Shown: piece after piece, positions 34,066 through 46,512 of the stretch | How positions within the stretch are numbered: the stretch's first letter is position 1 | Layout: each line of letters starts with the position of its first letter | Assembly: GCF_030272615.1 (NCBI RefSeq) | Contig: NC_081408.1 | Coordinates: 401,603,889 to 401,667,888 of the forward strand | Direction of reading: 5' to 3' | Origin: Cryptomeria japonica | Lineage: Eukaryota; Streptophyta; Pinopsida; Cupressales; Cupressaceae | Length of the DNA stretch: 64,000 bases | Translations under genes and position numbers: made by a program | Notes under the pieces: generated by a model | The model's input: the letters and a program-made list of their open reading frames with translations, nothing else | What the model was told of the DNA's origin: nothing | Databases searched by the model: none

Positions 34066-35046
34066 TGTAGACACCTAAAAATGTCTCATTAATCATACAC
34101 TAATTATTCGTCCTAATTAATTAAGTTAATTATTCTTCCAAATTGACTCAATCATCACATTCAGCATTTCTAATTATCGAATTTCTATTCTTTAATCAAT
34201 TCATCATTTAACCCTCTTTCAAATATTAATTAAATATTACTTATTTAATTAATCATGATTAATTCCTTAATTAAATAAGATTTATTATTTAATTAATTCT
34301 ATTTCTAATGATTAAATAATTTCATTTAAATTATTTAATTAATTAATGTATTCCTCCAATTCCCCAAATTCAAATTTCAGTTAATTTCATCTAATTCCAA
34401 ATCATCAAATTAACATTTCACCAAAATTGAATTTCAATGAATTTCAGTAAATTTAATGTGCATTTCAGCATTCGAAAGTCCAAAATCAAATCCAAATTGA
34501 AAATGAAAATAAAATTCAATTTCAAAATCCTACAGCACATGTTGAAATCATAACTGATTGATCAAATTAGTTGACTAATTAGTTAACTCAGTTAACTCCT
34601 CAATCACCCCTTTTCACTCCAAATCACCTTTTCTGACTGATCAATCGATCCACTTATCTCTCCAATCAATTCAGTTTTCTATTCAATCAACTTAGCCAAT
34701 TGACTAATCAATTGAGTCATCTGGCCAATCAATTTGGTTGATTACTCAATCAAATGAGTTAACAAGTCAATCAATCTGAGTTAAAAAAATCAATCAAGAT
34801 GAGTTCACTGATCAATCAATTTCAGTTCACTCCCAATCAGGACTTGAGTTCAAAATCCCTCCCCATCTGTGTTGAAAATCTATAAATACAACATCATTTT
34901 CTCAAATCAAACTAAAATCACAGTCTTCAAAATGTTTGTGTCAATCATATGCACAAACCCCTGTGCAATACCTGAGAGCCACCTACCACACGAATTGGAG
35001 AAGAGCAATGGAAGCGTTTTGAGATTAATTGAGGGAGTTTCATGTT
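34066..35046 (+). mobile_element. LTR of Ty3 element D, first part (continues at 55331)
   Basis: Starts TGTAGACACCTAAAAATG after a purine tract. A plus-strand TATA (TCTATAAATACA) is at 34879. The same LTR start, in opposite orientation, ends the solo LTR at 39805, so the two are one family. The LTR is cut by the LINE at 35047: its sequence resumes at 55331 (ATTTCTTGTGTATTC) after one copy of the 16-bp duplication and ends near 55460. Confidence 0.7.
35031..35046. repeat. Target-site duplication of LINE copy 1 (left)
   Basis: GAGGGAGTTTCATGTT here is repeated without change at 55315-55330, 20.3 kb away. It marks the 3' end of the minus-strand LINE. Confidence 0.9.
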
Positions 35047-35154
35047 TTTTATTACGAAAAAAATAGGTTTCGAAGGGACCCCAAAACCCTATACATCAGA
35101 TTACATAAGATAGAGCAAATAAAGTCCATTCATAACAAAACCAACAGACAAAAC

Positions 35155-37283
35155 TGTAGAACACAAGATGCCACTAAGAGGGGCTCGATGAATCAGTGGT
35201 TTCCAAAATTAACCCTTTTTAATCCTAAATGTGTGTGTATCAGTTAGCTGATCTAACACAAGGTGAATATACTGGTGAGATAGGGAGAAGACTCAAATGC
35301 AAGCACACACAAAAGGAACATCACATAACACTCGATATACGAGGAAAACCAACATAGGAAAAACCTCGGTGAGAAATGTTGTTGGAGTCTACTACTCCAA
35401 TCCAGCCTCACAATAAACATTGTATTACAAAGTTTAGGGCACCAACCCAAGGAGCAACAACCCCTGATTTAGGGCACCAACCCCTGCACCAAGCTCTTAC
35501 TCAAAGATTAAAATAACATATATCAATACAAAAGTAATAACCCAATTATAAATGAGTTATATAACCTCTACAACTTCTCTTCCGGTTCAGCCATGCTCTG
35601 TTCTCTGCTTAATCGGTTCTCTGCTCTTCTTTCCCCTCTGCTGCAACCTTACAGGTTCAACCCTTCACAATCTTGTTGCTTCTATTTTATGTTGGTTCTC
35701 TGATCACTCTGATATGCTGCTACTTGACACCACCAGTACTTTGTTTACCTTTGCTCACCGCTGCTTCTTTCTTACCGGTTCAACTCTATCGGTTCACTTG
35801 ACTATCAACTTTGAGACAATTCACCAGTTGCTCTGTTCCTTACCGGTTTAAACTTTGTTAAACCTTGTCACCAGTTATACCTCTTCACCACTCAGTCGCT
35901 ATGATCTTCTATAGATTGCACTCTGACTGAAACGCACTTTTCTTCTTCTCTATCTGGCCTGCAACATCAAACCACTATGATCTTTGGTCTGCATATTTAT
36001 CCTTTTGTTTTCCTGCAAAGATGGACATTCAAACTTGGCACGCTAGGGTTCCTTCATCAACCATGAGGCATATCAAATCATATCAGATCTCTTCTCTGAG
36101 ATAGTCAACCTACAACTGATCACCCATCACCACCAATCTCGCAACTTCCAAAACACGTTTGCTATATTTAGCAAACACGACCTCTATGTTGTCCTGCACT
36201 TGTCAATCACAATGAATGAGTTCATGGTCCCCTTCACCAAATTTGATCTGCACCTGTACAACCTGCATCGATTAGTGCATCACTTAGATCTTCAGTCTGT
36301 ATCGAGCTACAAACCTCTGCAACTCACCCATGATTTTCAGGGTCGACCATAAATATAGACTCAGTCGACAACTACCTCACCGACTCACACTTCACCGACC
36401 ACAACACATTCGACACCTGGAGTCTATGTGTCATCATTGTCAGCATCCAACTCAACTTAGTCCATTATTTTGGTTTAGACTCTGTCACTGACCACATCAT
36501 ACACTATCGGTGTTCATCTACTGGTTCATCTTACCTTGTCGATTATACACTAACCGATCACCAATCTTTCTACTCACAGCATGTACCGAGAGTGAGTCAT
36601 CATGCTCATCTCTATCTGACGAGAGCTCTTCACTTGTCACTTTGTTAGCTTTACCGGTGGACATCTATACCGGTAATATCTCTTGCTTGTATACTGGTAA
36701 CATACCATGCACACCAGTGACACCAAACTCCATCTGCATTTCAGTAGCATCCTTATATGCAGCTGCTCAACCTTACCTTCATCTTCATTAGACCAATTCT
36801 CCTCTCAACTGGTTTGTCAGAGTGACAAAACCATCACTTCTTACTCTTCTTCTTTTGTCTCGGTAGCTCAACATGCTAACTCTTGTTGATCTGATATATC
36901 TTTGATTTCATATACAGGAGGCTCATGATGTATTCCCTTATCATTTTGCTTTCGATGTTGCACCATTGTGACTTCCTTGTTTGAGTAGACACAATTTCAA
37001 CTTGACATATGATCTAGTTGAGCACATTCTCTGTCAGTCTTCTCTTCTTCCTATGACAACATCTTTATCCAGTGGGAGTCCTGTTGATTGACATCCAACC
37101 ATCCAACTGCATACCGGTTGTCTGCACATTCTGTATGGATCATTCTTTCTTTCTTACCGGTCACATGCTTACTAGTTGACAACCATACACTGCCAAACCA
37201 TCACTTATCGATTGTCATTCCATACCGGTTGACATCAATGACCACACAATTCGGTTGACATCAATGACAACACAATGCCAACA
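35155..37283 (-). repeat. 3' LTR of the gag-only element
   Basis: Matches 42193-44344 along its whole length, for example TGTAGAACACAAGATGCCAC at one end and GACAACACAATGCCAACA at the other. Both LTRs are rich in ACCGGT hexamers and their CpG-decayed forms. Confidence 0.92.
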
Positions 37284-37297
37284 ATCTCCCCCTTTGG
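37284..37297 (-). other. Polypurine tract of the gag-only element
   Basis: The minus strand reads CCAAAGGGGGAGAT directly before the LTR start TGTTGGC, the same arrangement as in the Copia element at 46146. Confidence 0.8.
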
Positions 37298-38184
37298 CAT
37301 TGATTTCGACACATGTAGTATCCGGTATACTACAGGTTTTCTCTCCCCCTTTGACAACAATGGCAAAGGGTACTGACAGAGCATTCTACCAATTGCTTCT
37401 TCTCCTTTGACCATTTCACTCTGCATGCTCTCAATCAACAACACTTGAGATGGAGGGCTCTGATATCAACTGATACCAATTGTTCTGCTACCAAATGTAT
37501 ATACCAATCTGATATCAATTGTTGAAAAGTGTGTTAGTGAATTCCACTTACCTGTTGGTCAGCCTGCATCATCTTCCCTTTGATATGCAAAAAGCTATTC
37601 TAACACCAATTTGTTGATACCAAGTGTTGAAGCAGAAACTGATACCAATTTGATGTCACTTATATATTCTTCGATACTAGATGTATGTTCTCTCCCTGTG
37701 TAGGTAACTCTCCCTCTTTGCAGGCAACTCTTCTGGTGGTCTGATTGTGATTCCAATTAAGCACAAATTGAATAGACATTGAAAGACCTCACAAACAAGG
37801 ACCAATGAGCACATCCTAAAGTCTCAAACATGCTGATATAGCCATAGACACTCGATCTCCCCCAATGTTCGGTATTTCTGACACCAATCAAAAGATATGG
37901 CTATGAACTCCCCCTGAGCCATAGATCTCAGGTCATATTTTCTTGTCAGGTTCTAAATCAGAGCTCCAATCTGTACCTTATATTGGTTGAGCTGCGCATA
38001 TGTGATCTACAGATGATTCTTTAGCTCCATGATATCCATCACAACTTATGGCATGATCTTATATGACCATAATGCCAAACTACATTACTATCATGTCAAC
38101 TATCAAATCGGTTAGATCAAAATGATGCATGCATATATGATCTACTATCGGGCCAACACATGTCATTCAGGTATTTTCCAATAT
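37298..38184 (-). other. Internal non-coding part of the gag-only element
   Basis: Where pol genes would be expected I see no RT, integrase or protease motif in any frame. Short repeated phrases such as 'gataccaattg' and 'tgatatcaattg' at 37460-37660 resemble the primer-site sequence and suggest local duplications. Confidence 0.55.
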
Positions 38185-38189
38185 CACCT

Positions 38190-39805
38190 TGTAGCTAGGA
38201 AATCGGAAATCATCACAAGCAATTCAATATTAAGCTAGCTCAATCACAAAGCTCAAATGCAATGATCAATCCTAAACACACTCAATAGAGACATGAAAAG
38301 TAAAACATTCAAAACTAAAAACAAAGCAAACCAAATGTAGATCTGAATGCTCCTTCACGCGGCTCCATTGTCTTTCTTTCTTCTCCAAATAGCCTTTGTT
38401 TGTGGATCTCACCTTCAAGTGCATACAACTAGTGTGAAAGCAAGATTGACATTGACACAAGAATACTCGAAACGTGATTGATTTGACAAAGGATTAGAAA
38501 TTCGATAATTTGATTATTCAATAATGTGATTATTCAGGGATCTTTGATTGAAGAAATTCATCCAATTTATAGACAAATTGGAGAGATGATCAAATTAGCA
38601 TGAAGAGATTCAAATGCAAATTGCAAATCAATAATGTCAATTATGACAAATTATGACAAATTTGCACTTTCTATGCAAAATTGATTGATTGATAATTTAT
38701 GACAAAATTATGACAACTTTCTATGTCAAAATTGATTGATTGTCAATTATGACAAATTATGACAAATTGAAATGTCATTCCCATGAAATTAGGAGGAAAA
38801 TAGGAGGAAATTGAAATTAGGAATTAGAAAAATAGAAAATTAGAAAAATTAGAAAATGAGGAATTAGGAAATTAGAAAATGAGGAAATAGGAAATTAGTG
38901 AATGAATTAATAATTTTTCATTTATTAATTAATTCACAAAGAGGGAATTTAGAAATTGAGGAATTTAGGAAATTGGGAATGATGTGAAATTAGGTAAATT
39001 AATTAATAATTTGTCATTTATTAATTAATTCACAAAAAGAGGAATAATTAGCCAATTAAATAAACATTTAAATGTGACTCGAAGACCTAGGATAAATAAA
39101 TAATTTATTTAACCTAGAGAGAGAAATGACAAACAGGATTAAATGAATAAATCATAAAACCCTAAAAGATGAATTAGAAATGCAAGGATGACAATTAGGT
39201 CTTGACAAAGGATAATCAATATCGATTCGATTTAATCATGATTCTGACTGATAAAGGACCAATGCTGACAAACGATTTGATTAACAAATGCGCCAATTGA
39301 CGAGGAACAATGACTAAATGATCCAAATTGACACAATTGAGAAAGATGACGATCGATGGCAAATCGATCGCAAAATGACAAAATTGACAAGAAGACAAGG
39401 ATCGATGACAAAATAGATTGCAAAACGACAAGATTGATGACAAATCGATCAAAAGACAAGAATCGATGACAAATCGATCGCATGATGACAAGATTGAAAA
39501 ATGACAACGATCGATGACAAATCGATCGCAAGATGACAAGATCGATAAGAGGACAAATGAATACACACATTTGATGCGACAAGATAAGATTGACCAAAAT
39601 CGCGACAAATATTGTTGTCGACAAGACCAAATTTGAGAGCGAGACAGATGAAGAATGCAGAAGAAGGACTCGATGCTCACAAATGATAAAGACCAAGTGC
39701 GTGACATAGGAGAAAATGTTAATGCAACGCAAAAACCTAAAATAAGGCAATGCGCAAATGTTAAAGTATGACTCCTCAAGCGTTGACCATTTTTAGGTGT
39801 CTACA
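38190..39805 (-). mobile_element. Solo LTR of the element D family
   Basis: A 1,616-base LTR with matching ends (TGTAG at the minus-strand start, CTACA at its end), flanked by the perfect 5-bp duplication CACCT (38185-38189 and 39806-39810). A minus-strand TATA (GTCTATAAATTGG) is near 38575. The LTR start TGTAGACACCTAAAAATGG equals that at 34066. No internal sequence adjoins it, so it arose by LTR-LTR recombination. The minus frames at 39216-39779, repetitive in GATCGAT, are part of its U3 and not genes. Confidence 0.9.
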
Positions 39806-39810
39806 CACCT

Positions 39811-40289
39811 AAGACATAACTTCCTCAATATAAGTCACCAAAGTTATTGCAATGATCCTGGAGCACACTGACTTACATAACCTGCAATACTAGTTAATAT
39901 TCATACCGATAACATACGACACATACTGGTTTACTCTACTGGTCCAATATCTCTACCGGAGCACTTTATCCATCAACCTCTGTCTTCTTGTGTCAAGAGC
40001 CTCTGATCCCAATTTGCAGTTTGAACCATCCATTGACAGATGCAGTAATTCATCCCTCAGACATAAACGTGTAGCCAAGGCATCAACCACACACACTACC
40101 ATCTCATCTTTTCCCTTATACCGGTAGCAAATTGTTCTTTCATTTGTCTTTTTCAACTATGGGGGGAAATAATATGGTCAATATGTAACTCCCCCTGAGT
40201 TCTACATCTCCTTTAATCCTTAGGAGATGTCACATGTGCATTGGATGCACATTGTCGATCCATGGTTCTACTCTATTACTTCTTCCTCC
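39811..40289 (-). other. Internal region of the gag-only element, 3' of gag
   Basis: No coding motif. The gag frame ends near 40290 (TKQVWRKK), the sort of sequence that precedes protease in Copia elements, but no DSG protease follows. Confidence 0.5.
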
Positions 40290-42120
40290 ATACCTGCTTG
40301 GTCTCACTCTTCTTCCCATTTGAAATCTTAGGAGTAGGTCTTATCTTCTTCTGTTGATTGGCCCTTGTTCTACAAAATTCTCCAACCTGATCGAAAGCAT
40401 TGTTGTAGAAATATACTATGTTCATGCCAACCAACTGATTGGAGGACCTTCTATCAAACCGGTTTGATCATCTTCTTTTGGTCATGCTATTGTACCCCGC
40501 TACTAGTTTCAATAGATCTCTTGATCTTGCAGGCACATTTCACCTTTTGTTCCATCCAGCTCTACGATTCTCATATGCTCTATAATCACTTCCATATTGA
40601 GCATAGCTATTATACCAGCTCCCATATGACTGAATGTTCTTCTTTCTACATTCATGACTTCCTATGGCCAAGTCTATTACACCTTTGATAGACTAAATTG
40701 TTATTTCTAGGAAAAGCATTTTGTCTATTCCTAGACCTCTTTTTACATTCATCTGTCCTATGGCCATAATCTTTGCATGAAAAATAGTAACTGGAGAAAG
40801 GGGCCTTGTAACTTACAAATTTGTTTTGCCAAGGATGAGGTGATCTTATCGGCTTGGTTTCTCTATTTCTACTTCTCCAAGGATTGTTCTTGGGAACAAC
40901 AACATCTCTTTGTCTTCCATCGATAGGAGTTCTTCTAGGTTGTCTTCTTATATTCCCATTTCTGATGAAGCCTTCTTCTCTTAGCTTCTCTTTCCCTTTA
41001 AGATCAACATTATTCCTTCTTGTAGCACCGGTCTTCAACCTCATGTCTTCACCAGTTGTCGTTAGATCAACCTTCTTCCTAAGAGCATTTATGATTGTGA
41101 AGGTCTATCTCTTGTTATCTCCACTTGAGGAGACAAACTGAATGTCTTTACTGGGGGCATTCTTGCTTGTGGATAATTCACCGGAAGCAAGACCTAATCC
41201 TCTGGTATCCTTGGAGTGTTTTTGTTTCATCAACATTATATCCAAGGATTCAATGCTACCACTAAATCAGATCCTTACCTTGAGCTCATCTTGGCACTTC
41301 TCAAGGTCTTTCCGAAGATTCTCCATTTCACCTTCTAGCTTCTTATATTCTTTATCCTTGGCCTCTAGCTCTGATGCTAAATCTTTACACTTGCAATTCT
41401 TGGTGTCCAATTTTGATTTCGGTTCTTCATTTATCCTCTTAGCATCATCCACTTGTGTTGTCAGATTTGCAATGGTTGACTCTGACTCTTGAAGGCATTT
41501 GCTCAATCGGTCTTGTTCCACAATAGCAACATTCTTGAACATCTTATATTATTTTCTTACACTGCTAAGTTCCGCAAGTGAACTCACTAGTTCTTCTTCA
41601 AGATATACCTCAACTTCACCTTCTTCTACATCTTCAACGTCGCTGCCAAACACATCTCACCAGTGGGATTGATCTGTGTTATACCTTTTAGATGTGTGCA
41701 TCTCACTTTTTGTCTCTTGAGCCATGAAGAGATGAGTTTCCTCTTCATCATTATTGCAATCGCTGACTAATTTATCTTCATATGTATACTCATGTGTCAC
41801 ATTTCTCCTTTTGTTATCACAAACTGGTTCTGCAGTGGTAGGCTCATTTCCATAGAGCTTCTTCAGTCTGTCCCACAAACTCTTTGTCTATTACATCACC
41901 GGAAATCCCACTGAGTATAGCTTCCATGGCTTCAGCATTGCACATAGATCTTCTTTCAACATCAGGACCGGTGGGAGGATTGACATGTCTAGAGAGACCA
42001 TTAACAACTAACATCTAGAAATCATAACCTAAAGAGGACATATAGACTTCCATTCACTCCAAATGGAATAGTTTGAACCATCAAACACTGATGTAGGGAT
42101 TGACTCAAATCTAACCATTG
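40290..42120 (-). pseudogene. Copia-type gag of the gag-only element
   Basis: Minus-strand pieces are in gag order. First comes a UBN2-type helical part near 41960-41860 (NAEAMEAILSGISGD, SLWDRLKKLYGNEP), then an acidic hinge (CNNDEEETHLFMAQE). A coiled coil follows at 41542-41267 (LTTQVDDAKRINEE, ASELEAKDKEYKKLEGEMEN), then a basic region and zinc knuckles near 40770-40660. In both knuckles the first Cys is Tyr (YFSCKDYGHRTDEC and YQRCNRLGH), a G-to-A change, and a frameshift splits the second. It is the only protein of this element. Confidence 0.8.
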
Positions 42121-42176
42121 TGTTCACAAAACCAGAATCTACCCAAGCTAGAGAAAGCTTATTAAACCCGGAACCT

Positions 42177-42192
42177 AGGCTCTGATACCAAT
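42177..42192 (-). other. tRNA-iMet primer binding site of the gag-only element
   Basis: The minus strand reads ATTGGTATCAGAGCCT; TGGTATCAGAGC is the classical complement of initiator tRNA-Met, next to the LTR. Confidence 0.9.
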
Positions 42193-44344
42193 TGTAGAAC
42201 ACAAGATGCCACTGAGAAGGGGGGGGGGGGGGGGTGAATCCATAGTTTCCAAATGTTACCCTTTTTAATCCTAAATGTGTGTGTACTGATTAGCTGATCT
42301 AACACAAGGTGAATATACCGATGAGATAGGGAGAAGAATCAAATGCAAGCACGCACAAAAGGAACATCACATAACACCGGATGTATGAGGAAAACCCAAC
42401 ATGGGAAAAGCCTCGGTGAGAAATGATACTGGAGTCTACTACTCCAATCCAGCCTCATAATAAACACTATATTACAAGTTTAGGGCACCAACCCAAGGAG
42501 CACCAACCCCTGATTTAGGGCACTAACCCAAGGAGCACCAACCCCTGCACCGAGTTCCTACTCAGTGATTACAATGACATATATCAATACAAAAGTAATA
42601 ACCCAATTACAAATGAGTTATGTAACCTTTGCAACTTCTCTTCAGGTTCAACCCTGCTCTGTTCTCTACTTAACCAGTTCTCTGCTCTTCTTTCCCCTTT
42701 GCTGCAACCTTACCGATTCAGCCCTTCTCAATCTTGTTGCTTCTATTTTTTGTCGGTTCTCTGATCACTCTGACCTGTTGCTACTTGACACCACCGATAC
42801 TCTGCTTACCTTTGCTCACCATTGCTTTTTTCTTACTGGTTCAACTTTGTCGGTTCACTTGGCTGTCAACTCTGAGACAATTCATGGGTTGCTTTGTTCT
42901 TTACCGATTTAAACTCTATTAAACCTTGTGACCGGTTATACCTCTTCACCACTCAGTCGCTATGATCTTCTACAGATTGCACTCCAACTGAAACATGCTC
43001 TTCTTCTTCTCTATTCAGCCTGCAACATCAAACCATTATGATCTTTGGTCTGCATATTTATCCTTTTGCTTTCCTGCCAAGATGGACATTCAAACTTGGC
43101 ATGCTAGGGTTTCTTCATCAACCACGAGGCGTATCAAATTAGATTGGATCTCTTCTTTGAGATAGTCAACCTACAACTGATCACCCATCACCGCCAATCT
43201 CACAACTTCCAAAACATGTTTTCTATATTTAGCAAACACGGTCTGCATGTTGGCCTGTACTTGTCAATCACAATGAATGAGTTCATGGTCCCCTTCAACA
43301 AATCCGATCTACACCTGCACAACCTACATCGATAAGTGCATCACTCAAATCTTCAATCTGCATCAAGTCACAAACCTCTGCAAGTCACTCGTGATTTTTG
43401 GGGTCGACCATAAATACAGACTCAGTCAACAACTACCTCATCGACTCACACTTCATCGACCACAACATATTTGACACCTAGAGTCTATGTGTCATCATTG
43501 TCGGTATCCAACTCAGCTCAGTCCATTGTGTCGATTTAGACTCTGTCACCGACCACATCATACACTACCGGTGTTCATCTATCGATTCATCTTACCTTGC
43601 CGATTATACACTAACCGGTCACCAATCTTGCTACTCACAACATGTACCAAGAGTGAGTCATCATGCTCATTTCCATCTAATAAGAGCTCTTCACTTGTCA
43701 CTTTGTCAGCTTTACCAGTGGACATCTATACCGATAATATCTACTGCTTGTATACTGGTAACATACCATGCACACCGATGACACCAAACTCCATCTGCAT
43801 TCCGGTAACATCCTTGTCTGTAGTTGCTCAAACTTACCTTCATATTCATTAGACCGATTATCCTCTCAACTAGTTTGTCAGAGTGGCAAACCCATCACTT
43901 CTTACTCTTCTTCTTTTGTTCTGGTAGCTCAACATGACAACTCTTGTTGATCTGATATATCTTTGATTTCATATACAAGAGGCTCAAGATGTATTCCCCG
44001 TTCATTCTAATTTCGATGTTGCACCAATGTGACTTCCTTGTTTGAGCAGACACAACTTCAACCTGACATATGATCCGATTGAGCACATTCTATTTTAGTC
44101 TTATCTTCATCCTATGACAACATCTTTATCTGGTGGGAGTCCTACTGATTGACATCCAACCATCCAACTACATACCGATTGTCTGCACATTCTTTATGGA
44201 TCATTCTTGCTTTCTTACCGGTCACATGCTTACCGGTTGGCAACCATACACTGCCAAACCATCACTTACCAGTTGTCATTCCATACCGGTTGACATCAGT
44301 GACCACACAATTTAGTTGACATCAATGACAACACAATGCCAACA
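42193..44344 (-). repeat. 5' LTR of the gag-only element
   Basis: 2,152 bases, paired with 35155-37283. It carries a 16-base G run at 42219-42234 where the partner has only GGGG, and a tandemly repeated phrase (TTTAGGGCACCAACCCAAGG) near 42480-42545. Confidence 0.92.
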
Positions 44345-44455
44345 AAAACCCCACAGGCCTGAGGGACAACATAAATAAAGCAAAAAAACCGCTCAACCCA
44401 CAAAAACAACAAAAAACCAGCAAACTAACAGCACAAACCCAACAATAGAAACAAA

Positions 44456-44937
44456 TCAACCCAAATTTTTAAGATTCTCCACAACATCAGCACTAAGTTG
44501 ATGCATCTTCTTGGCAACATTCTTCAAATTCAGGATGTCCTGGGGCACTTCAGTGGCTTTCTTTTTCATGCTAGCCCAAGTACGCTTTCCTCGAGGACCT
44601 GAATCTTCTGCACCAACAACCATCTCCTTGTCCACATCCACCACAGTCCTATCCATATGAGATTTCTCCAGCTTGCTAACCATGGTAGACATGGTATTAG
44701 CATAGGCCTTGACAATATTCTGACTGGTTTCCATAATACCCCGGAGGGTAGCTTTGCCTCCATATCCACATTTTTTTTGTCAGATATCTCCTTCACTCTT
44801 TGGGTGGCTTCCATGCTCTTAGCCAGACAATCAGTCATAACCTATTTTTCGCTTTCTGTCCATAGAACATCCGTCGAAGCCCCCTCAACCACCTCCTTAC
44901 CAGTATCGGCAGGGTGAGCACTAACAACAGCATGCGG
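44456..44937 (-). pseudogene. LINE ORF3, C-terminal part (copy 1)
   Basis: Continues the frame broken by the Copia element at 44938: SAHPADTGKEVVEG, WTESEK, a TAG, CLAKSMEATQRVKEIS, a shift, then ETSQNIVKAYANTMSTMVSK, GPRGKRTWASMKKKATEV and LNLKNVAKKMHQLSADVVEN before the stop at 44456. It is helical and charged, with a basic cluster before the end, matching the layout of the ORF at 11849-12454. About 110 bases of 3' UTR follow here and continue at 35154. Confidence 0.7.
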
Positions 44938-46145
44938 TGTTAGGATAACCAGTGAACAACTGAGAGGGGGAGGGGGGTGAATCAGTTGTTAACACATTAT
45001 GTGAATTAAAGCACTTAAAACCTTATACCGGTATAACTAATTAAGCATTAAAGCATAAATAAAAAACCAAAGAATCAATACCATGCAACCATAACACATA
45101 ACACCATGATTTGTATGTAGAAAACCTCAATGAGGAAAAACCACGGTGGTAAACCCTACCCACAGTCAAATGATACTTCTGCAGCAAGTATATGATTACA
45201 ATAGGGGCCTGCACATGCAAGAAGGCACACTACCTAGAGTGCATTGCTCATCACAATGGAGTTGACTACAAATATGTCAACCACCTCAAGATGTTTGGAC
45301 TACAATCTAGAGAGAATAATTGTCGGTGATAGCATCAAACATGCCAGATTACACTTCCAGTTAAGCTCAATACTGAAGATCTAAAACCTCTTACATAAAC
45401 CCAACTTGATCACCTATGATCGAGCAAATCCTCTGCACAAATGATTATTACATTATTCGCTCCTTGCCCATATTGATATATCCACACCTGATCTACAATG
45501 AGATCTTACATACATTTATACCAACCCGAGACCTAACCAATTAGGTCGGCCACATAAATGATAATACAATAGATCCATTACATAATCTTGAAATAAAATT
45601 ATAACACATGTCGGCCTAAGGCCAAACAAACAACATCTAATCAATGAAACATCCCAGAAGCGCATCAGAGGATCCACCAACACGTTTCATGCAAACCGGT
45701 CCATAACCTAGATAACACCAGACCTAAATTAGATCCACACATGTCAAAGAAATGACACCAATCAGTCGAGGCATGAACACAATCACCATCAACATCCTGA
45801 ATCTCTTCTAGAAGTTGCACCAACACCACTTATGCATTACATCAATGATCTTCAATAAAGCTCTGTCGGTGAAACCCTTGCCGGACCAATAAGGCAAGCT
45901 TACTAGAACATAAGATAACATCCGATCATCAATTCAATACCAACTAACTAAAACATACTTCAAAAGCATATAAACCATCCATACAAACATATTCCATCAA
46001 CTAGATCATACCGATGTCAATCAACTTATTATCTTCCCAATCTAATCCTCAACCCGGAAGTCGGTAAACAACCAAAACAACAAGTGTTGACATCAATGAC
46101 AAAACATCAATGCAACACATAATCAATTCCATCATATGGCCAACA
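44938..46145 (-). repeat. 3' LTR of the Copia element
   Basis: Starts TGTTAGGATAACC and ends ATGGCCAACA (TGTT/AACA). It is followed at 46146-46158 by a polypurine tract (minus-strand CCAAAGGGGGAGAC). Matches 50781-51939. Confidence 0.93.
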
Positions 46146-46512
46146 GTCTCCCCCTTTGGCATTGATGGCAACACTAGATGTGAAAAAAATCCAAGTGCCA
46201 AGAAAATGCCAAACAAGTGTCCCCCAATGGAAGACCGCCAACAATCTCCCATGAAATGATATAGCGATGAAGCTCTGAACCAAAACTGAAACAAAAGGAC
46301 CAAATATCGCCAAACTCCACCTAAGGAGTGCAATCAATGGTTTTTCACATATATTCCTCCCCCTTTGACAACAACGCCAAATAATCAAACAGAATATGAA
46401 AACTCTAAATCTCAAGGATGACTACTCCCCCTGAGTAGTAGCATTATTTCATCAATCCAGAGCAAAAGATAGCTCTGATAATACATACCGAACTGATGCA
46501 CATCCACATCAT

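Larger units (their letters stand above)
35155..44344 (-). mobile_element. Gag-only Copia-like LTR retrotransposon (non-autonomous)
   Basis: Two 2.1-kb LTRs (TGTAGAAC...GCCAACA) flank an internal region with a tRNA-iMet primer site, a polypurine tract and a gag, but no protease, integrase or RT. The element is bounded by the duplication AAAAC (35150-35154 and 44345-44349) and interrupts the 3' UTR of LINE copy 1. Orientation is minus, as shown by the primer site next to the right LTR. It would depend on enzymes of a related Copia element. A solo LTR (38190-39805) inserted into it later. Confidence 0.88.

Noticed and set aside
34066-35046. Taking this LTR as the 3' LTR of element C
   Set aside because: The 5' end of C (22053-23102) starts TGTTCACC and shows no similarity to TGTAGACACC or to the rest of this LTR.
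39216-39779. Two overlapping minus frames of 187 and 172 codons, hydrophobic and repetitive
   Set aside because: They lie in the U3 of a solo LTR and arise from a repeated GATCGATGACAAAT-type phrase, open in two frames at once.
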